The translations under genes were made by a program, and so were the position numbers. Source: Chitinophaga sp. GbtcB8 (GTDB lineage: Bacteria > Bacteroidota > Bacteroidia > Chitinophagales > Chitinophagaceae). From it: a stretch of DNA of 64,000 nucleotides. The notes beneath the pieces were generated by a model. It made no database searches. It saw nothing but the letters and a program-made list of their open reading frames with translations, and had not been told where the DNA came from. This document shows positions 37,401 to 44,500 of this stretch, one piece after another (within the stretch, counting starts at the first letter, position 1; every line of letters begins with the position of its first letter). The stretch is taken from assembly GCF_019091455.1 (NCBI RefSeq), contig NZ_JAGXJN010000033.1:40358-104357 (forward strand), read 5' to 3'.

Positions 37401-38546
37401 AATGGCCTGTGCCAGTGGGCTCAGGTACATCATTTCCGGATCGCCCAGGCCACTGGTATTGGGACAGCCGCCTGTGGACGACATGAACTGTGCTACCAGT
37501 ACAGGTTTATCGGCTTCTATTACATCGGCTGTATTACTTTCAAACTCGTAAGATGAGCTGGCAGGTATAAAACCACCTAATACGATCCCATTCTTTTTTA
37601 CTACTGTGGTGGGATCTTTTACCAGCACTTTATAAATGTTGGTATGAAAGCTATTGGCTTTATCGCTGGTGGAGGTAGGCGCTGTTAAGTACAGCTTACC
37701 CCAGGCCTGCGAAGGAAAGATCTGCTGTATATTATTATCGCCACCACCGGGGAAACCGCTGGCGCAGTTAATATACGTGCGGCTGCTGCCGGAGAACACG
37801 GCTATGGGAAAGCAGTTGCCCGCGGCATTGCCGATGGATTTTACTTTGGTGCCGGTTAGCACATTACCTGCGCCGCCGCCTAAAGAGGCGCCTATGAGCT
37901 GGTATACCTGTCCTTTGTTCAATACCTGTGTAAATGGCACACCTGGTACACGGCCGTTACGGCTGGGCACAGAGGGAGTGATCTCTATCATGGTATTATC
38001 GTCCTTTGCTACTACATACATCCAGGAAAAACAGTTGTCTGAATATTCCTGCTGGCTGTTGAGGGATGCATAGGAATAACCCCATGTTTCAACGGGCATC
38101 AGCATGGTGGCGCCGGATGAGGCGCTGCCATAAATGTGGGCATAGGATACAATGGGTACATTACTTACAATATGAATGCCTTTGTTGGTGAACACCCCTT
38201 CCCCACCGGTACCACCAAAAGATGGCGGCGGTGAATACAGGCGGGCGTCATAGAAACCTGCTTTGGGTATTGGCTCTGTAGCTATTACCGTATTGGCAGG
38301 TATGTTATAGGTTCTTGTCCAGGCCGTGCCGAAAATATTTACGGTTACGGTGGCGGGTTGTTCTGCACTCAGGTACAGCACCATTTCCTGGCTATTGTCC
38401 ATACCGGGTTCCATGAACTGGTGATGGCCGTAAGCCACCCAGAACTCTTTCCCTTTGTTGGAAAGGTTCTGGGTGTGGGCTGCTGTGTTTATGAACAGCA
38501 GCCCGGCCAGGCAAATGAGGGTTTGATAGGTTATTTTCTTCAGCAT
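34440..38546 (-). CDS. T9SS type B surface protein with IgGFc-binding-like N-domain and PKD repeats
   Basis: A signal peptide (about residues 1-25, AHTQ) precedes an IgGFc-binding-protein-like domain (about 30-480: GKEFWVAYGHHQFM ... PVAVFSGSSRTYINC ... LTLIIPTNGVSSLSIDG). A series of PKD/Ig-like domains follows (about 600-1260) with repeated WDFGND, WNFGDS, WSFGDGSS and WAFGDA cores. The last 85 residues (VPNAFSPNGDGINDQWVI ... YNRYGQRVY ... WNGKALPLATYYYVI) are a gliding-motility/T9SS type B sorting domain. The 1,368-residue protein should be a secreted, surface-attached adhesin. The N-domain is a clear paralogue of the one in the giant neighbour at 38563-47478. Confidence 0.9.
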   Translation of the reverse strand: MLKKITYQTLICLAGLLFINTAAHTQNLSNKGKEFWVAYGHHQFMEPGMDNSQEMVLYLSAEQPATVTVNIFGTAWTRTYNIPANTVIATEPIPKAGFYDARLYSPPPSFGGTGGEGVFTNKGIHIVSNVPIVSYAHIYGSASSGATMLMPVETWGYSYASLNSQQEYSDNCFSWMYVVAKDDNTMIEITPSVPSRNGRVPGVPFTQVLNKGQVYQLIGASLGGGAGNVLTGTKVKSIGNAAGNCFPIAVFSGSSRTYINCASGFPGGGDNNIQQIFPSQAWGKLYLTAPTSTSDKANSFHTNIYKVLVKDPTTVVKKNGIVLGGFIPASSSYEFESNTADVIEADKPVLVAQFMSSTGGCPNTSGLGDPEMMYLSPLAQAINQIGFYRNTEENIDVNYLTLIIPTNGVSSLSIDGALNAASFTYPHPNRPGYTVVVKRWTAAQAQCIVKSDSAFTAVTYGLGSVESYGYNAGTLINNLNVVGAIHNSLDSSSTTNDFTCNNTPVELSVLIAYQPTKMVWKLSQLGGVVTPNADVTDNAPVSKGTVLVDGVPYYKYTLPQQYTFNTIDTFEIPILSTHPSIENCNNTEEVKFTVIVKGKPRPNFTYAHTGCTLDTVYFKGDTSSLNAYKIDRWKWQYPGPVLDSGQMVQRVFAPGTQNVKLTAISKEGCVGDTTIAIVIRPKPVASFNTATNAVCEGGSIQVTDASTFGGPAPIKTWYWDFGNDTTRSVTTNAAQTAIYKGYNTYTIKHVVKVSDRCISDTATKTVTVYAKPQLGFTYPLNCLPVDGIVQFNSTTTTPDGQAISAHAWNFGDSTATPANPNTSDVANPTHTYTRYGTYKIKYSATTANGCTKDTTVSATFNLKPALAFSALTAVCENVKTPVSVAKGSVTNGVTGTGTYRGPGTNAVGNFNPAAAGPGTHTIWYVFTTNGGCMDSVSKTITVYPKPVAAFAATASLCQGQVATITDNSTIPSGNITSWKWSFGDGSSATYTNGNAFTRTYTGSNTYNVKLVAVSDNSCVSDTVTHAIAVHPLPVADFTLPTAICMPEGEAAFTNLTTVSDNSALTYQWAFGDATNSTVKDPKHVYASAGSYTVQLIAKSVYGCTSDTAKVLSAFYNKPIASFLVEPDTLCQGTDNVFTDKSTAPNSSITKWDWTFGDGSGATSRNPVKRYDAPGNYDVRLTVTNAIGCVSNAFTNKVLVYLQPVIDAGPSFVVPEGTMLQFNATANDSSVLTFRWTPSGDFPDPSILRPYLQAMRDETYTLTAVGQGNCSAVDALTVKVLKPVKVPNAFSPNGDGINDQWVITNLADYPGATVDVYNRYGQRVYTSNGYNVAWDGTWNGKALPLATYYYVIKLQSGFPPLTGNVTILR

Positions 38547-38562
38547 GGTCGTCAGTTTTACG

Positions 38563-41500
38563 TTACCGGATCAGGTTGATGGCGCCTTTCTTTTCTACCA
38601 TGGTTCCATCTGTCAGCTGCAGCTTGCACACATAGATGTACACACCTGAGGGTTGCGCTTTGCCTTTGTACACACCATCCCAGCCTCTTGTCTGCGTATT
38701 TGTTTCAAATACTTTCTCGCCCCACTGGTTAAAGATCATGAAGTGAATGTCCTTGATGATATAACCATACACGCGCAGCACATCGTTCAAACCATCACCG
38801 TTCGGAGAGAAGGCATTGGGGATGAAGATGCCATCGGGCAGGGTTTTACCGCTTACCGGTGCAGAGATCTTGTCTTCACAACCTTTGGCTTTTACGATCA
38901 GCGTTACTTCCTGTGCAGGCTGTAAACCGGATACGGTGTGTGTTAAGCCGTTAGGTCCGGAGGAAGGCTGCATCCAGTTTGAACCGGCATCTATGGATAC
39001 TTCATAACCGGTGGCGTTAGGTACAGCCGCCCATTTGAAGCGGATCATGTTTACGCCAATGGTATCTATTTCCGCTACCGGTGTAGTGAGCTGCGGGAAT
39101 ACGGTTACGAATGCACGCTTGCGGCTGGCGCCCGTACAACCATCTTTTACAGCTTCTACATAATAGCTGCCGGTGGCGGTGATGTTGGGTATTGTTAAGC
39201 TGGTACCGCTGCCCAGGAGCGTGCCGCCGGTTGCGGCGCTGTACCAGTTATAAGTGGCGTCTGCATCCGGGTTCTGTACATCAAAGGTTACATTGGAGCC
39301 GGCGCATACGGTGAGGCTGTCTTTTACCAGTGCAACAGCGGGTGCTGCATTTACCGTTACCGGTAAGGTGGTATCTCCTATACAACCTTCTGCAGCTATG
39401 ATGCTCAGCTTCACATTGTAAGTGCCTGGTGCATTGTATTTCTTCAGCGGGTCTTTTATGGTAGCAGTATCACTGTCGCCAAATTCCCATTTCCAGGAGC
39501 TGATGCCTACACCATTGGCGGTAGTAGCGTTGCCGCGGAACTGCACAGTATCTGCCACACAACCGGAGTATGCTACAGTAAAGTCAACCACCGGTGCGGC
39601 TATTACCTTAATGGGCAGTATGGTTTCCAGGCTGTTGTTACAGCTTTCTATATCCGGGTGCGTCATTACAATGGGCACATAATAGGTACCTGGCGCGCTG
39701 AATACATAGTTACTGTCTACCACAAAGCGGAAGTATTTGCGGCCGTTCACGATAGAAGAATCAACCGGCACTGGGTTCTGCTGTGTTACATCCTGGCTGG
39801 AGGTAAGGTTAGCTACCTTGCTGAACTGCCAGGTTAAAGTGGCGGGTTTCAGCGATAACAACATGGAGAAGCGGAACGGTGTTTTAGCGCAGGTATAATC
39901 ATTGGCTATGCCGCTGCTGTCGTACACATTGTTAAAGGATGGCCTGCTGTTCAGGTTCTTCACCAGCGTACCAGCGTTAAACCCATAGCTTTCCACGCTG
40001 CCCAGGCCATAGGTGATGGCGGTAAATGCGGAGTCGCTGCTTACCGTACACTGGGCCTGTTCTGCATCCCAGCGTTTTATTACTACCGTATAACCGGGCA
40101 GGTTAGGATGCGCATATACATGGTCAAAGATATTGTTGCCATCTATGAGCAGGCTGCTTACACCGGCAGTGGGTATAATGAGTGTTAAATAGTTCACCTC
40201 AATAGACTCCTCTGTATTCCGGTACAGGCCTACTTTATTAATGCCCTGCTCAATGGGGCTGATGTAGATGGTTTCGGGATCGCCCAGGCCATTGGTATTA
40301 TCACAACCTCCGGAAGATGACATGAACTGTGCTACCATTACCGGCTGGTCGGCCTGTATATAATCGGCACTGTCGCTATAGTATTCGTAGTAGCGTTTGT
40401 TGATCAAGCCGGTGAGCACTACGCCATTCCTTTTTACGATGGTGGCCGTATCTTTTACCAATACGCGGTAAACGTTGGTCATAAAGCTGGACGGATCATC
40501 ATCTACGGAAGTTGGTGCGGTGAGGTAGTTCCTGCCCCATGCCTGTGACGGGAAGTTCTGCTGGATGAAGTTATCACCACTGCTTCCGCTGGTGCTGCAG
40601 CCAAAGGCCGTGCGGCTGCTGCCGGAGAACACGGCTACCGGGTAACACTTGCCAGCGGAGTTGGATACCGATTTAATATGGCTGCCGGAGAGATCGTACC
40701 CTTCAGAGCCGGATTTAAGGGCGCCTAATACCTGGTACACCTCGCCTTTGTTCAGCGTTACGGTGAACGGTACATCTGCAACACGGCCACCCAGTGAAGG
40801 ATTGGAGGGCGTGATCTCAACTACGGTATTGTCATAATCTGCTACTACGTAGAACCAGGAATAGGTATCGGTGCTGTAATACTGTTCGGATCCCAGCGTA
40901 TAATAGTCGTACGCATAGGTACCTACCGGCAGCAGCATGGTGGCGCCGGATGATGCGCTGCCATAGATGTGCGCGTAGGCTACAATGGGCACATCACTTT
41001 CTATGCTGATGCCTTTATCTGACCAGCCTTCTGATAACAGGCGGGCGTCTGAGAGGCCTGTTTTAGGGATCAGGTCACTGCTAATAACCGTGTTAGCCGG
41101 TATATGGTATTGCTTTTCCCATGAGGTGCCGTTAATACGCACCACCACATTGGCGCTGTCTTCTGCGCTCAGGTACAGCACCATATCCTGGCTGTTATCA
41201 CTGCCAAAGAACTGGTGGTGGCCATACCCTACCCAGAAGCGGGTGCCCCTGTTAGAGCTGTCTGCCGGCTGTATCACTGACGGAGGATCTGGCAGATGGC
41301 CTTTAAGACCGGTGAATTTGTTCAGGTAATTAAGGCTGGTGTCTGATATGATGTTGTAGGCGTCTATCACTTTACTGCTATCATTCACCACCCAGGTATT
41401 GGAAGTATCTACGGTTCTGCCTAAACGAATATCTGCCTGCTTCTTAAAGCGTCCCTGCCAGGAATCCACGTAGTACTGCTGTATGCCAAAGCTATAGGGC

Positions 41501-44500
41501 TGCGGCGCAGCAATTTCCGTATAGAAGTACATGAACTCTTTGGAGGTATCTACCTTGGGCGGTATTACACCGGAGTACCTTCTTACAGAAATGGTATCCG
41601 GTACAGTGGGGCCCCAGGTTACTTTAGTTACGGTATCAGTACCGAACATAAAGGTCTGCGTTACACCGGGCGCAGGGGCGGCTGGTGTGGCGGGCAATGC
41701 CGGCGGCAGCACCGTGGGCAGAAATTCATATGCACCCATATCCGGTACGCCTCCTATGAGGGTAGTGGGACGTGGTTTGTAATTAATATCACGGTCGTTG
41801 CCGGGCACCTGTACACCGCGGCCATGTATGGCCCATACATCCGGTACCGTTATGGCAGGTGCCAGGGTGCTATCGTCTGTAAAGGCGGGTTTGTATACAA
41901 TGGAGCTTATATCCAGATCCGCGTCATCGCGCCATTGCTGTAATGAAGTGTAATTCGTGCCCGCGTAAACCAGTCCTGTACCAGTGGTGTACAGAGTATT
42001 ATAATCACTGTTGAAATCGTCCGCGTTACCCGGGAAGTACATGGCTTTACCACCGGCCATATGCGCAAAAATGTTGTTACGCGCTTTCACGGCTGCATTG
42101 GGGCTAAAGTATGCTGCTGCATTGGTGCTGGCAGTGTTGGCAGATGCGTTCTGTACGCTGTTGTTGTAATAGTTAACGTATTCATCGCCATAACCATATA
42201 AGCCATAGGCAGTGCCGGCGCTGGTTTTAATACTTACTACATTATTCACCGCATCTATGTAGCTGCTGTAATAGTTTTCCAGACCGTACAGCGAACCGGT
42301 ATTGCCGCTAATGGCTTTTATTTTATTGCCAACCACTTTACCAGGCTTCAGGGAAGTACCATCACTATAGTAAGTGTAAATACCGTAAGTGCTGGTGGTG
42401 GTGCCGCTGATGTTCACCGCGTTGTTGCTCACTTCAAAAGCGGTATCGCTGTAAGCGGTGTAAATACCGTAAGAAGTGCTGGCGCGCGGCGCTGTAATGT
42501 TAATGGTATTCTTATTCACCTTTACACTGTTGGTGTAATAGGTGTAAATGTTATACTGGTAAGCATTATTGACTGTATTGCTGTCTATTACCAGGGCGGA
42601 TACATGTTCTGCATCGGAGCTACCGGAGATCCAGATACCGCTGCTGCCGTTGTTGATGGTATTACCTTTGATCACAGTCTGTACGCCTTTCAGATCATCT
42701 GCATAAATACCTACTACATTGGTAGTGCTGCTGGTTACAGCGGGCGCGGTTACAATACAATTTTTAATGCTGTCGTAAGAGCTGGTGCTGGCCAGCTCTA
42801 TGGCACGGCCATTGGTAGTGCCGTTTGATTTTATTGTGATCTCCTTATAGGTAATGTAATTAGCGCTATCCAGCTTCAGAACATAGTTAGCAGCGCTGGT
42901 TCCGTTAAACGTTAAGGTTACGGAAGCGGCTGCATGATCGCGGCTCTGGAAAGTAACACGGCTGGTATCTGTGGCGCCGGGTACTTTGTGCATGCGTACC
43001 TGTTCTGTGTACGTGCCGGGGTAAGCGTTAAAGGTTACCCAGCCGGCTATACCGCAATCCAGGGCTGCTACGGCCTGTGTAAATGACTGGAAGTTGGTGG
43101 CGCTTACCGGTGCTGCCGGGTTAATGGTATAGTTACCGGACAGCAGCGGTGCATTCATGTTCACATGTGCGGGTACGGAGTAAGCGGTATCCCCGCCGCA
43201 GATCACCAGGCAACGGAAATAGTTCTCCATTGTCAGCTCTGTCTTATACTCTTTCACATAGCGGGTTTCGCTGATGGCGCGCCATGGGCCGGCAGCTGCC
43301 TTACCGCTCTGCCAAACGTACGTTTGTCCGCCACCGGTAGTGTTACCGGTGAGTGTGAGTGCAATGGTGGCGCCCATGCAAACATCGGTTGCCGGGTTGG
43401 CTACAGCTGTTCCTGCATTGGGCGGGGCCACGCAAGGCGGTATGGTTATTTCATACGCGCCCATATCCGGCTTGCTGGTGCTGCGCACAACCGCCAGTAT
43501 ATCGTTGGTAATGCCTACCGGTGTGCCGGTATTATCCAGCGGGGCTATTACCGGTGCCAGGTTGCCATTCGGCATATCGGCATATACCGGGTCCATGCTA
43601 ATGGAATGCTCGTCCTGGAAGTTAGCGGCTTTCCAGTCTGCCAGTGTAGCCTGGTTACCGCTATAGTAACCAAAGTAATTCTGGCTGCCGCCGCCTTTCA
43701 CATAGATGTCGTTATAGTCTGATGTAAGATCTGTATTGGTGCCGCTTACATAAATACCATGTTTGGCGCCGTTACCACCGCGGGTAATGGTGATGATGTT
43801 GTTGAAGAAACGCACACCGGCTACGTCACCTGCTATATAGAAACCTCTTGCAGCATCACCGGTGGTAGCGGTGGCGTTATCCAGCGACACGGTGTTATGG
43901 TAATAGTAAGTATTGTCTGTATAGTAGTTGTTAATACCGTAAATGTAACCGTCATGATTAATACCGTACACCGCGTTATTGGATACTATGTTCTCTGCTC
44001 CGCCATTGGCGCTGGTGTACTGAATGTACAGGCCATGGAAATCGCTGGTGTTACCGGCATCGCCGCCAAAGGGGTTAAAGATGCGGTTACGTGTGATGAG
44101 CAGCTTGTTGCTGGCCTCATAGGTATTGATACCGCTTACGGTATAGCTGCTGTTATCACGCGTGGGGCGGCTTATGCTGTTAGCTTCTACCAGCGTATTG
44201 TTGGTATAGCTGATGCGGATACCGGCTGCGTAATAATCCCTCACCGTGTTATTGGTGATCTTGTTATTCAGCAGCATCAGGTCCTCATCACCTACCAGGG
44301 TAATGCCGTAATAACCACCGGTGATGGTGTTGCGGTCAATTACGTTGGCATCGCAAAGGGTGGCGCCGTAAGTGGAGGCATCATCATCTGCTGCATTGAT
44401 CACAATACCGGCATAGTCTTCATAAGAGCTGGTGGTGGAGATAATGATCTCACACTTGCGGATGGTGTTGCTGTCTGCATTGCTGATCAGCTGTACACCA

